This document shows, piece by piece, positions 51,725-60,382 of a stretch of DNA of 64,000 bases. Where the stretch lies: assembly GCA_947088865.1 (NCBI GenBank), contig CAMUHY010000007.1:1-64000 (forward strand), given 5' to 3'. Under the pieces are notes generated by a model. It made no database searches and was not told the DNA's origin. It saw only the letters and a program-made list of their open reading frames with translations. This DNA is from an uncultured Eubacterium sp. GTDB taxonomy: Bacteria; Bacillota; Clostridia; Lachnospirales; Lachnospiraceae. Positions within the stretch are counted from its first letter, which is position 1. The number at the start of each line of letters is the position of its first letter. A program made the translations under genes and the position numbers.

Positions 51725-54700
51725 TTACACCAATGCTAAAACAATTGTTTTTGCAATTTTATATAACTTATCAGTAGGAACCATATCTTGATTATAATCA
51801 TAGTTTGGTCTGACATTGTTACGGCTGGCGCTGTGATATATCTGAACGCGATGAATACCATGTTCACCCAGCGTTTTTGAAACGGCTGACAACTTCTTTG
51901 ACAATTTATTTTCTCTTTCTGTATCACTTCTTGTCACTTCACCATGCGTACCTGTGGCTCTTACTGTTCCATATAATTCTGCTGTATCATTTTTTATCTT
52001 TGCCTCAAGAATTACAGGACCTAATTCTTTATCATCATAACTGATTGCTATTTTTCCCTTTTCGCTTTTATCCATTGCTACTGTCAGCTTCATAACACCA
52101 ATACCATCCTGCTTTAAATAAGGTATACTGTAATCTCTGCGCATAGCCATATTATTTAACAGTGTCATTGTATTGCGCATTAATCGTACATGCCCAATTT
52201 TTTCAAAGGTATCATCCGTTCCTTTTGCTTGCAGCGCATTGTCTACATCTTCTTCCGCCTTATCACTCAAACCCTTCAATTCTTTTTCCAATTTTTCTTT
52301 ATCATCAATACTATCAATAATTTGTTTTGCATGTGCTTTGTCCCCAGCTAAGGCAACTTCATAAAAATTCTCCTGCATTAACTGTTCCATAGCCTGAATA
52401 TTATTTAAATTGATTTTTTGGTCTGCATTTTCAAGTTCTCTCAAAACGGCATAATCCGTATCCGAAACGGCTCGAACAAGCTCCATATATTTATCCATAT
52501 ATTCTGCTTCAGATGCGGCATCGTAAAGTTTATCCGTCGCATCACAGAAATTTTCGACACTTCGCTCATCAATTTTTCTCTCAGCATTGACATTTTTAAG
52601 CGTAAGCGGTGTGATTCTATGTGAAACCTCACTAAAAAGATTCAAATAATATCTTGTGCCTGTCGTCTTATCAACTTCTGTATCATTATTGACCGACTTA
52701 TCAATACCAAAAGACCTATTGATATCATACGCTCTGCATAAATTTTCCATTGTCATGGAATTTCCTTGTCTCAGCAACGTTCCAATTGCCATACCTGCAT
52801 CGGCTCGAAACATATTAGTCATTTTATATATACCTATAAATTGCGCTCTCTCCTCCGCCGATATTCCGTCTGTCATATCCAATTTATATAAGAAGGTACT
52901 ATACTTATCAATATTGTTGCTATTCTCATTCTTTTCTTTCAAATATTCATTGACAGCGTGAATATCATCCTTCATTGGATTGACATTATCTCGAATCATA
53001 TCAAGGATAGCTTCTGGATTCATATTTTTAACCAATTCCTGCAATGTAGAGTTAATCTCTTTAACCTGCATCAAATTGTTTGGCGTAACATCCATATTGT
53101 TATATGACAAAATCTTAACAGCTCGAATATTCTCATCCGTAGCCTCACAGCCAATCTCTGCCAAAAGTGATGTAGCGCTTGCTTTCACTGCTTTATCAAG
53201 AGAATCGCCCAACTCAGAGCGTCTTATTGTTCCATAAGTCTCATATGCCTGACCTGCCTTCTTGAAACGCTGCCTTAAACTCATACCAATTCTAGCACTG
53301 TTTTCAAGGTTGATAATCATATCTTCATCTTTGAGCGTTTCCTCGTAGATAGCGCCTGCTGTCTCAATTGGCGCCTGTGCCAAGTCATAGACTGCCTTAC
53401 GAACTTCCATAGACTGGTCGTATATGGCGTCAAATTCCTTCATCAGCAATTCTTTTGCCGCTGCATTTTCTGCATCTCTTAAGCCCAAACTTTCAGACAT
53501 ATAAGCTGCTCTTGAATTTAAATTCTCAGAAAGCTGTCTTGATATATGTTCCATTGTAATCTCTCGGTCAAACGCCAACAGATGTTTATGTAGTGATGAA
53601 ATAGGAATGGTATTGATATTTAAGCCCTGCCTTGCAAGCTTAATTCCTGCATCAGCAGACATCATAATTCTTACTTCCATCATTGTTCTAATATTCTGCT
53701 GCGCCTTTTCAGAATACTTTTCATCACCAATAATATAGCGTTCATCGGATAAACCAACTTTAACTTTGTAATTGCCTCGATAATTATCCAGCACTTCCTC
53801 AATAGAACGAAGACTGATTTCTCCTGTTTTAGAGCGATATGTTGCCGCCTCAATATCCATATCTGTCGAATGATTGATAACTTCCATTGCTCTTTTTACC
53901 TGTGTTACTGCGGTGCTGTCCTCTGTAAGATAAGTTGTCTGCGCACGCTCTCCTGCTGCCATATGTTTTGCTATTTTATCAGCAATATTCACCATATCCA
54001 TATCAATATGGTCTAACTCGCTTTTATAAGTCAATGTGCGCTCTGTCACAGGTATACATTTTGATACAAACGTTCTGGCGTTATTCATATTTTCGCCATT
54101 ATCCTCAAGTCCTGCTCTTCTCATAACACGCAATATCTGTGGCTGCAGTTGTCTCCACTCATCATAATCAATCTTATTTGCCACACACTTTGAGTCTTTG
54201 ATTGCATGTTCTGCTATATTGATATTTTCAATAGAAGGTCTTATCTTTTTTGCAACCATGTAATCTTTGACTTCTTCTGAAATTTCGCTAGGAATACTCC
54301 TTAGCGCATCTGCCATCTCTTCTATATTGTCATCATTTAGTGTCAGCCCTGCTTTTGTCATCTTTTCTGCAATCTCATTTGCCATCGCATCACTTCCAAC
54401 GACTTTTGCAATTTTACTGACATCAACACTGCCCATCGGTATATATTTATCGCTGTATGCTGCCAATTCAATTTTAATTCTGTCAACAATATTTATCATA
54501 TCTTCTGGTGTCGCTTCATTAAGATTGAAGCCTTCCTCTTCCAAGCTTACAGCTTCCGCTCCAGATAATTTGTTAAACAGTGCCTTTAAATTTGCCTTTG
54601 CATTAGAGGCGCTCTCCATAATTTGACTCTTAACATCGTCTGTCTCTTTTAGAAGGGACTCATATGTATTATTGTTCATCTTGTTGATATTGCCTAAAAT

Positions 54701-54841
54701 GCCTGAACGTATAACACTTGTAAATGACACCCCATTTGTTTTGCTATTTCCAACTTTTTCATAGTTATTAAAATTTGCATTATTATTTTTTTTAATTGAA
54801 TCATTGTTGCCTAAACTGGCACCATTCACTGTATAATCCAT
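51725..54841 (-). CDS. Very large flagellar-locus protein (DUF6240-like) with FliK-like C-terminus
   Basis: A 1038-residue, mainly helical protein with no signal peptide or membrane segment. It resembles a Lachnospiraceae family of unknown function (DUF6240). Residues about 890-990 (GIGVMKLTVAMDKSEKGK, ELGPVILEAKIKNDTAELYG, KLSKKLSAVSKTLGEHGIHR) follow the beta-rich pattern of FliK hook-length-control C-terminal domains. The long helical part (about 90-860) could be a molecular ruler. It lies immediately upstream of flagellin on the same strand. The FliK comparison is my inference from pattern and context. Confidence 0.75.
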   Translation of the reverse strand: MDYTVNGASLGNNDSIKKNNNANFNNYEKVGNSKTNGVSFTSVIRSGILGNINKMNNNTYESLLKETDDVKSQIMESASNAKANLKALFNKLSGAEAVSLEEEGFNLNEATPEDMINIVDRIKIELAAYSDKYIPMGSVDVSKIAKVVGSDAMANEIAEKMTKAGLTLNDDNIEEMADALRSIPSEISEEVKDYMVAKKIRPSIENINIAEHAIKDSKCVANKIDYDEWRQLQPQILRVMRRAGLEDNGENMNNARTFVSKCIPVTERTLTYKSELDHIDMDMVNIADKIAKHMAAGERAQTTYLTEDSTAVTQVKRAMEVINHSTDMDIEAATYRSKTGEISLRSIEEVLDNYRGNYKVKVGLSDERYIIGDEKYSEKAQQNIRTMMEVRIMMSADAGIKLARQGLNINTIPISSLHKHLLAFDREITMEHISRQLSENLNSRAAYMSESLGLRDAENAAAKELLMKEFDAIYDQSMEVRKAVYDLAQAPIETAGAIYEETLKDEDMIINLENSARIGMSLRQRFKKAGQAYETYGTIRRSELGDSLDKAVKASATSLLAEIGCEATDENIRAVKILSYNNMDVTPNNLMQVKEINSTLQELVKNMNPEAILDMIRDNVNPMKDDIHAVNEYLKEKNENSNNIDKYSTFLYKLDMTDGISAEERAQFIGIYKMTNMFRADAGMAIGTLLRQGNSMTMENLCRAYDINRSFGIDKSVNNDTEVDKTTGTRYYLNLFSEVSHRITPLTLKNVNAERKIDERSVENFCDATDKLYDAASEAEYMDKYMELVRAVSDTDYAVLRELENADQKINLNNIQAMEQLMQENFYEVALAGDKAHAKQIIDSIDDKEKLEKELKGLSDKAEEDVDNALQAKGTDDTFEKIGHVRLMRNTMTLLNNMAMRRDYSIPYLKQDGIGVMKLTVAMDKSEKGKIAISYDDKELGPVILEAKIKNDTAELYGTVRATGTHGEVTRSDTERENKLSKKLSAVSKTLGEHGIHRVQIYHSASRNNVRPNYDYNQDMVPTDKLYKIAKTIVLALV

Positions 54842-54884
54842 ACTTTACACTAATCCTCCATTCTTATATTATCTGGCTAAACAT

Positions 54885-54926
54885 GTGAACTACCCAGTGT
54901 CTAAAGCCATTGGGATTGTGGTAGCC
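54885..54926 (+). repeat. Dispersed 42-bp hairpin repeat, family 4, copy 2
   Basis: GTGAACTACCCAGTGTCTAA, then AGCCATTGGGATTGTGGTAG and CC. It is the same element as 14930-14971 in the opposite orientation, with compensating or neutral changes in the stem. Confidence 0.75.
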
Positions 54927-55000
54927 ATTTTTTCAAGCAGTAAGATTATGCCTCAAAAACAATACTCTTTTTTTATTTATCGGCACAAATTCATAAAAAA

Positions 55001-55223
55001 TAAGAGACTGTTGCATTAAGTTGATATGCCCTTCTAGGCAGACAAGTGAAATCAAATATCCCACAGAAAGCTGTGGGGTATTTGACCCTCACGGCATTCG
55101 CCAAGTCAGCTTGCTGACTTTATGCTCGTGCAAGCACGGCGCTTGGCTCATTGCTTGCGGGAATAAAAAAAACTTGTCACTTAAAAGGAAGCACATTATG
55201 TTACTTTGTACAACCGTCTCTTA
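55001..55223. mobile_element. MITE-like structured element with terminal inverted repeats
   Basis: TAAGAGACTGTTG (55001-55013) and CAACCGTCTCTTA (55211-55223) are inverted repeats matching at 12 of 13 bases. Inside, GACAAGT/ACTTGTC (55041-55047, 55172-55178) close a fold that includes a 13-bp hairpin (55054-55083, loop AAAG), a GCCAAG/CTTGGC stem (55100-55105, 55142-55147) enclosing AAGTCA/TGACTT and CGTGC/GCACG hairpins. Its middle is clearly more GC-rich than the flanks. It has no credible protein gene, so it is probably a non-autonomous element. The gap 54842-55264 holds nothing else besides the family 4 repeat. Confidence 0.55.
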
Positions 55224-55264
55224 CACATAAATATTCTTACCATACACTTCGGAATGGAAAATTT

Positions 55265-57187
55265 TTATAAAGACTTTCTGCTTTCAAGCTTTGCAGCATT
55301 AAATTCAAATACAGCAATACCATATTTAGGAATATCAATAAGCACCGAATGTTTAAATCCGTCGCATTCCTCTTTAATAGCAGAAATAGTCTTTTTTTGA
55401 TGTTTCTCATCACTTCCCATAACCAACTTGTATTTGCCCGCTGTCGGCACACCAATTTTAAAACTTGGTCTTTCAACTGGTGTAAAATTCAAGACAAACA
55501 ATAAATGTTTCTTTCCATCAGGACTAACTCGAACCCATGAATAGATGCTGTTGTCTTTATCATTGGCATTAATCCACATAAATCCCTTTGGGTCATAGTC
55601 TGTTGCATATAAACATGGATATGTCTTATAAAAAGTCATACATTTTTTTGTAAATTCCTGCAATTCTTTATGGCTTTCATCTTCAAGAAGATACCAGTCA
55701 AGCGCTCTCTTCTCACTCCATTCATTCCACTGTCCAAACTCCTGTCCCATAAACAGCAGTTTCTTTCCCGGATGACCGCACATGTACGCATATGCCAGTT
55801 TTAGATTTGCAAACTTATCCTCTCTGTCTCCTGGCATCTTGCCAAGCATTGAACACTTGAGATGAACCACCTCATCATGTGACAATACTAATATGAATCG
55901 CTCACTGTAAGCATACATCATACTAAATGTAAGCTTACCATGATTAAATTTTCTAAAGTATGGGTCAAGCTTCATATACTCCATAAAGTCATGCATCCAG
56001 CCCATATTCCACTTAAATGTAAATCCTAAACTTTCCCCATCGTCTGGGTCACCGCTTACATTAGGCCATGCTGTTGACTCCTCTGCAATGGATATTGCCT
56101 GCGGAAATTTCTTTGACAATACGCTGTTAAAATGTTTTAGAAAATCCATTGCTTCAAGATTGCCATTATCGCCGTATTTATTAGGAACCCAGTTGCCTTC
56201 TGTTCTTCCGTAATCAAGATATAACATCGATGCAACGGCATCGACTCTCAAGCCGTCAATATGAAACTTATCAACCCAATACAAACCATTGGCAATCAAA
56301 AAGTTTGAAACTTCATTTTTGCTGTAATCAAAAACTTTAGTTCCCCAATCTGGATGTTCGCCCTTTCTTGGGTCTGCATACTCATAGACACAACTTCCGT
56401 CAAAATTAGCCAAACCATGTGCATCTCTTGGAAAATGTGCAGGCACCCAGTCAAGAATAACGCCAATTCCCTTATTGTGCATATAGTTGACAAAAAACAT
56501 AAAATCCTTTGGTGTACCATATCTTGATGTAGGTGCGTAATAACCTGTCACCTGATATCCCCACGAACCATCAAAAGGATACTCTGCAATGCCCATAAGC
56601 TCAATATGTGTATAGCCCATATCTAAGACGTACTCTGCCAAATCTTCTGCAATATCTGTATAATTAATATATCCGTCCTCTGTTCCATCTTCTTGCTTCT
56701 TCCATGAACCAATATGGCACTCATAGATAGACATCGGCTCTTTTAAATGGTCTTCTTTTTTCTTCTTGCTTATCCACTCTGAATCAGACCACTTAAACCC
56801 TTTTAAATTAGTGATAACAGAAGCCGTTTCAGGTCTTAACTGTGCTGCATTTGCATAAGGGTCTGCCTTATATAATGCCTCGCCTTCCTGTGTGATTATC
56901 AAAAATTTATAGCATTGTCCTTCTTTCGCGCCAGGAACAAACAACTCATAAACTCCTCCGTCTGATATCTTTACCATATCATAGCCATATGCTTTCCATT
57001 CATTAAAATCACCTACGACATATACTTCACGCGCTGCCGGAGCCCACACAGCAAAGTAAACTCCGTCTTTTCCATCTTTTACAGCCAAGTGAGCACCCAT
57101 CTTATTGTATATCTCATAGTGAGTTCCCTGACCAAATAAATATGTGTCAAACTCAGTAATAAATATGTTCGTGGTGTCTTTTTTCAT
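55265..57187 (-). CDS. glgB: 1,4-alpha-glucan branching enzyme
   Basis: A 640-residue GH13 enzyme that makes alpha-1,6 branches in glycogen. N-terminal CBM48 (about 30-130; GVYFAVWAPAAREVYVVGDF), then the catalytic barrel with VILDWVPAHFP, nucleophile Asp in GLRVDAVASMLY, acid Glu in SIAEESTAWP and LVLSHDEVVH, and an amylase C-terminal domain. AAGGTTGGG precedes the ATG. No other glg gene is adjacent, so it is a stand-alone copy. Confidence 0.97.
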   Translation of the reverse strand: MKKDTTNIFITEFDTYLFGQGTHYEIYNKMGAHLAVKDGKDGVYFAVWAPAAREVYVVGDFNEWKAYGYDMVKISDGGVYELFVPGAKEGQCYKFLIITQEGEALYKADPYANAAQLRPETASVITNLKGFKWSDSEWISKKKKEDHLKEPMSIYECHIGSWKKQEDGTEDGYINYTDIAEDLAEYVLDMGYTHIELMGIAEYPFDGSWGYQVTGYYAPTSRYGTPKDFMFFVNYMHNKGIGVILDWVPAHFPRDAHGLANFDGSCVYEYADPRKGEHPDWGTKVFDYSKNEVSNFLIANGLYWVDKFHIDGLRVDAVASMLYLDYGRTEGNWVPNKYGDNGNLEAMDFLKHFNSVLSKKFPQAISIAEESTAWPNVSGDPDDGESLGFTFKWNMGWMHDFMEYMKLDPYFRKFNHGKLTFSMMYAYSERFILVLSHDEVVHLKCSMLGKMPGDREDKFANLKLAYAYMCGHPGKKLLFMGQEFGQWNEWSEKRALDWYLLEDESHKELQEFTKKCMTFYKTYPCLYATDYDPKGFMWINANDKDNSIYSWVRVSPDGKKHLLFVLNFTPVERPSFKIGVPTAGKYKLVMGSDEKHQKKTISAIKEECDGFKHSVLIDIPKYGIAVFEFNAAKLESRKSL

Positions 57188-57505
57188 AAATTTCCCAACC
57201 TTTCACTTTAATCTTTTTGATAAAACTATTTTGCGAGACAAAATAGCTTTATTTTAATGCGCCAACAAGCACAAATGTATTTGATTCTAATGTCCATATA
57301 TTGAATATGGCTTGCACGTACCGCATAGAATATTTAATATTATAGCATACACTTTGTCAAAATACTAACATATTTTTGACATTTAGTCATTTTATATTAG
57401 ACATTTTTTATTTGGTTTGTTAAACTGTAACTTATGTGGTAGTGTCATACACATTTTTAAATTTTTAACCTTTATTACAAATGGCACAGAAACGGGGATA
57501 ACCAT
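57188..57505. promoter_or_regulatory. Divergent promoter region of glgB and the mraY-family gene
   Basis: For glgB an extended -10 (TGCTATAAT, minus strand, TATAAT at 57339-57344) is clear; the -35 is weak, although TTGACA occurs closer than normal. A leader hairpin CTATTTTG/CAAAATAG lies near 57225-57245. For the rightward gene I see no firm promoter. Confidence 0.4.
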
Positions 57506-58468
57506 ATGATTTACTATCTTGTAGGCTCTTTATACCTAAAAGAGCTGACATTTATCAGTGTTTTGTTTGCATTTGCACTCACAATACTTGCAATTCATTT
57601 TGGTGAAAAAACATTGCCTAGAGATGCAGGGCGTGCTTTTGCAATAAACGGCACAAAATCCGTAGGAAAACCAAGAGGTGCCGGAATTATATTTATACTT
57701 ACATTTATATTGTCATCTGTATTGTTTATACCTGTAAACGCTGAGACCATTATTTACTTGATACTTGTGCTTGCAGCAATGTTAAGCGGTTACTTTGATG
57801 ACAGTGCTAAAACGCCATGGGGTGAATTAAAAAAAGGATTGATTGACCTTGCTATTGCAATTACATCTGCAATTACTTTTCTTCACTACAATCCCAACAC
57901 GATTGAACTGTCGTTCTTTCATATGACTGTTACCATTCACCCAATTTTATATGGCATACTTATTGTTATACTGATATGGGCAAGTATCAATGTTACCAAC
58001 TGTTCAGACGGCGTTGATGGTCTTTGTGGTACACTATCCGCAATTACTTTGTCTACATGCTATATTTTATATAAAATATATGATGTAGAGCCATACTTCC
58101 GACATATTGTGCTTCTTATGATTGTCAGCATTCTTGGCTATCTGTGGTTTAACGCATCTCCTAGCAAGCTGCTTATGGGCGATGCAGGTTCAAGAGCAAT
58201 TGGATTATTTATCGCTTTTGCATTTCTTAAACTTTACCACCCGCTTTTGTATATTCCAATAGCGCTGATGCTGATTATTGACGGAGGATTAGGACTTTTT
58301 AAAGTTTCTTGTATGCGTTTTCTTCATATAAAACCATTAAAGAATATTCGCACGCCTATCCATGACCATATGCGCAAAAATAAAGGCTGGTCTGACCCAC
58401 AAGTCGTTTTTCGATTCGCCATTATTCAAATTGTCATTGGACTTGGAGTTATTTATGCACTGATGTAA
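57506..58468 (+). CDS. MraY-family phospho-sugar transferase
   Basis: A 320-residue membrane enzyme with about ten helices. Motifs of the polyprenyl-phosphate phospho-sugar transferase family: KPRGAGI, LSGYFDDSAKTPWGELKKG (Asp pair), NVTNCSDGVDGL, LLMGDAGSRAIG and TPIHDHMRKNKGWSDPQVVF, which corresponds to the MraY HHH motif region with HDH. It probably makes lipid I (MurNAc-pentapeptide) or a related lipid-linked sugar. Because it is isolated from mur genes and its motif deviates, it may be a paralogue. GGGGATA precedes the ATG. Confidence 0.88.
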   Translation: MIYYLVGSLYLKELTFISVLFAFALTILAIHFGEKTLPRDAGRAFAINGTKSVGKPRGAGIIFILTFILSSVLFIPVNAETIIYLILVLAAMLSGYFDDSAKTPWGELKKGLIDLAIAITSAITFLHYNPNTIELSFFHMTVTIHPILYGILIVILIWASINVTNCSDGVDGLCGTLSAITLSTCYILYKIYDVEPYFRHIVLLMIVSILGYLWFNASPSKLLMGDAGSRAIGLFIAFAFLKLYHPLLYIPIALMLIIDGGLGLFKVSCMRFLHIKPLKNIRTPIHDHMRKNKGWSDPQVVFRFAIIQIVIGLGVIYALM

Positions 58469-58499
58469 AATAATTTCACACCAAATATGCTATTATTTC

Positions 58500-58527
58500 G
58501 TTAAGCGGATATTAATATCTGCTTTAC
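58500..58527 (-). repeat. Dispersed hairpin repeat, family 1, degenerate copy
   Basis: TTAAGCGGATATTAATATCTGCTT keeps the outer arms of the family core but the loop has become TTAAT. It lies 30 bases after the mraY-family gene. Confidence 0.5.
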
Positions 58528-58553
58528 AAATATACATTTTTTATAGGTAAAAC

Positions 58554-58598
58554 AAAGGCTTATGGTCACATTACGTATACCAAAAGCCTTTATTTTTT
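58554..58598 (+). terminator. Terminator of the mraY-family gene
   Basis: AAAGGCTT (58554-58561) pairs with AAGCCTTT (58584-58591) plus an inner TGG/CCA, followed by ATTTTTT. Confidence 0.7.
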
Positions 58599-58657
58599 AA
58601 TATTTTATATTCCTTTTTGGAATTGTGTTCTCACTACACAATTCTTCAAACTAAAAT

Positions 58658-58972
58658 TCAGATAACAGTCAAGCTTCCTCTATAAATTCCAGTGTTCCAT
58701 ATTTCGTTAAATTCTTCTCTGGAAATAATAACTGCATAGAAGCCTTCTCCCCATATCTTTGCATTAAATTCATCAACTGTTGGGATTGGACACTCTTCTA
58801 TAACATCACTATATGGATTATCATCAAGCTTTACTGCTCTATTCACAAAAACTTCTATCTCTCTAAGCGCAAAACGATTATCCTTCAAGTCCACTTCATA
58901 AAAGAATACCACAGGCATATCATCAGATTCATATTGCATAAATAGCTGTACATATTCAATATCGCTTTCCAT
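58658..58972 (-). CDS. DUF6881-like small protein
   Basis: A 104-residue acidic protein: YVQLFMQYESDDMPVVFFYE, then ALREIEVFVNRAV, and a C-terminal IISREEFNEIW block. The pattern (short beta-rich protein ending SREEFxxxW) resembles DUF6881, seen in secreted-toxin immunity and housekeeping contexts; the function is unknown. GAGGTGAT precedes the ATG. It is 51 bases downstream of the exonuclease gene and could be in its operon. Confidence 0.65.
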   Translation of the reverse strand: MESDIEYVQLFMQYESDDMPVVFFYEVDLKDNRFALREIEVFVNRAVKLDDNPYSDVIEECPIPTVDEFNAKIWGEGFYAVIISREEFNEIWNTGIYRGSLTVI

Positions 58973-59023
58973 TGATAATCACCTCGCTTTCAAGTCTCAA
59001 TTTATATACTTAATTACAAAATA

Positions 59024-59992
59024 TTATTGTTTTTGTTCTTTAGAAGCCTTTAACTTCACCATTTTTCTATGTTCTCGCTCTTTATTTTGCTTGTTTTTTA
59101 TATACTGTGCGCCAGTCTCATCCGTCAATTTCATAATTTTAATAGCATAATACTGCCCATCATCGGAACATTTTATTCGGATACGACCTTTTATCAAGCC
59201 ATGTTCTTCACATTGAAACAACCCATAATAAGCTTTATTATTTGTCGAAAACCATTTGATAACTCTTTTTGCCGCTTTTTTACAGACAAAACATTTACAG
59301 GAACGTACCTCTCTGTCGCTTGCAGCAATTTCTCTGCTTGCAAATCCTTTTGATATATACTTTTCATATAAGCCAAAATCAAGATAAATTTCGTCTTTTC
59401 TTGTTGCAGGCGGATAAAAAGTGTCCACACTATAAAATGTTCCTACTTTTTTCATATCAATAAGTGATAAAACCTGTGCTGTATATCTGGCATCGTTATC
59501 TGCTGAATGATAGCCTTCTATCTGAGGCAGCTCTAATTGCTCAATCGCATGTTGAAGCGTTATTCTTTGCTTTCCATCTTGAAAACACAAACTATATAAC
59601 TTTTGCACATCATAAAATAAAAGCGGTTTACCAAATTGATAATGAACATTGTAAAACTTCATATTTCTTTGCAGTTCTGTTAAATCCATACTGCCCCACG
59701 TACAAAAAATATATGAATTTCCACACCACTGCATAAATTCTTTGAAAATATCCACAAAAGAACCACCTTTATCTACAATATCCTCCATTGTAACATTTAA
59801 CAACTCTTCCACTTTTTTATGCAATGTATGATAAACGGTGGGCTTTACAAAACGATTAAACTGTGAAATCGTCTCAAACTTTTCATTTAACTTTACTGCG
59901 CCAACCTGTATTATCTCAAATGGCAAGTCCGCTTTTGAAAAATCTTTTCCTTCTGGACTTTGATTCCATTCCAAATCAAAAACAATATAATA
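59024..59992 (-). CDS. DEDD-family 3'-5' exonuclease (KapD-like) with Cys cluster
   Basis: A 322-residue exonuclease. The DEDDh motifs are visible: YYIVFDLEWNQ (D, E), TWGSMDLTELQRN (D) and the final YHSADNDARYTAQVL (H..D). It degrades RNA or DNA 3' ends. A C-terminal extension has CKCFVCKKAAKRVIKWF and FQCEEHG, a probable zinc site, then a basic Lys-rich tail. I start at 59992 (MYYIVFDLEW); an ATG at 60007 is only one base from AAAGG. Confidence 0.85.
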   Translation of the reverse strand, partial: YYIVFDLEWNQSPEGKDFSKADLPFEIIQVGAVKLNEKFETISQFNRFVKPTVYHTLHKKVEELLNVTMEDIVDKGGSFVDIFKEFMQWCGNSYIFCTWGSMDLTELQRNMKFYNVHYQFGKPLLFYDVQKLYSLCFQDGKQRITLQHAIEQLELPQIEGYHSADNDARYTAQVLSLIDMKKVGTFYSVDTFYPPATRKDEIYLDFGLYEKYISKGFASREIAASDREVRSCKCFVCKKAAKRVIKWFSTNNKAYYGLFQCEEHGLIKGRIRIKCSDDGQYYAIKIMKLTDETGAQYIKNKQNKEREHRKMVKLKASKEQKQ

Positions 59993-60081
59993 CATGTCAA
60001 TAACCATGCCTTTCCACTATCTGCAATTACGAAATCTTTAACTATTGTACATTGCATCATAAAATTACGCAATAGCAACTA

Positions 60082-60110
60082 TTGACTTACCTATTTTTAT
60101 ATTGTATTAT
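60082..60110 (+). promoter_or_regulatory. Promoter of the cobalamin-controlled gene
   Basis: TTGACT (60082-60087), 17 bases, TATTAT (60105-60110) on the plus strand, immediately upstream of the riboswitch. Confidence 0.75.
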
Positions 60111-60112
60111 GC

Positions 60113-60330
60113 TTACGGTTTTGTACAGGGAATACGGTTCAAATCCGTAACAGCTCACTCTACTGTAAGTGGACACGTCTCTCCATATGCCACTGTGATA
60201 TTCGTCTCTCATTCGGATATAGCGGGAAGGCGGTTTGACGGCAAACATTATACCATAATTATGTGCTTCTTTCTGCACATAATAGCTCGGCTTCGCCGAG
60301 ATTATTATGCCACAAGTCAGGATATCTGTG
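60113..60330 (+). promoter_or_regulatory. Cobalamin (B12) riboswitch
   Basis: The conserved aptamer core is clear: CAGGGAATACGGTTCAAATC (consensus GGGAA..GGTG.AA.TCC), then ACAGCTCACTCTACTGTAAG (CRCTACTGT), GCCACTG (60189) and GGGAAGGCGG (60225), and the B12 box AGTCAGGATATCTGTG (60315-60330). The peripheral hairpin AGCTCGG/CCGAG at 60284-60301 fits the variable arm. It lies 50 bases before the AAGGAGG of the next gene and probably controls translation, as no terminator is seen. Ligand binding should turn the gene off when cobalamin is plentiful. Confidence 0.92.
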
Positions 60331-60382
60331 CAAAATACAACTATAAAAACGCCGTCTGGTGAGAGATGTGCAAGGAGGATAT

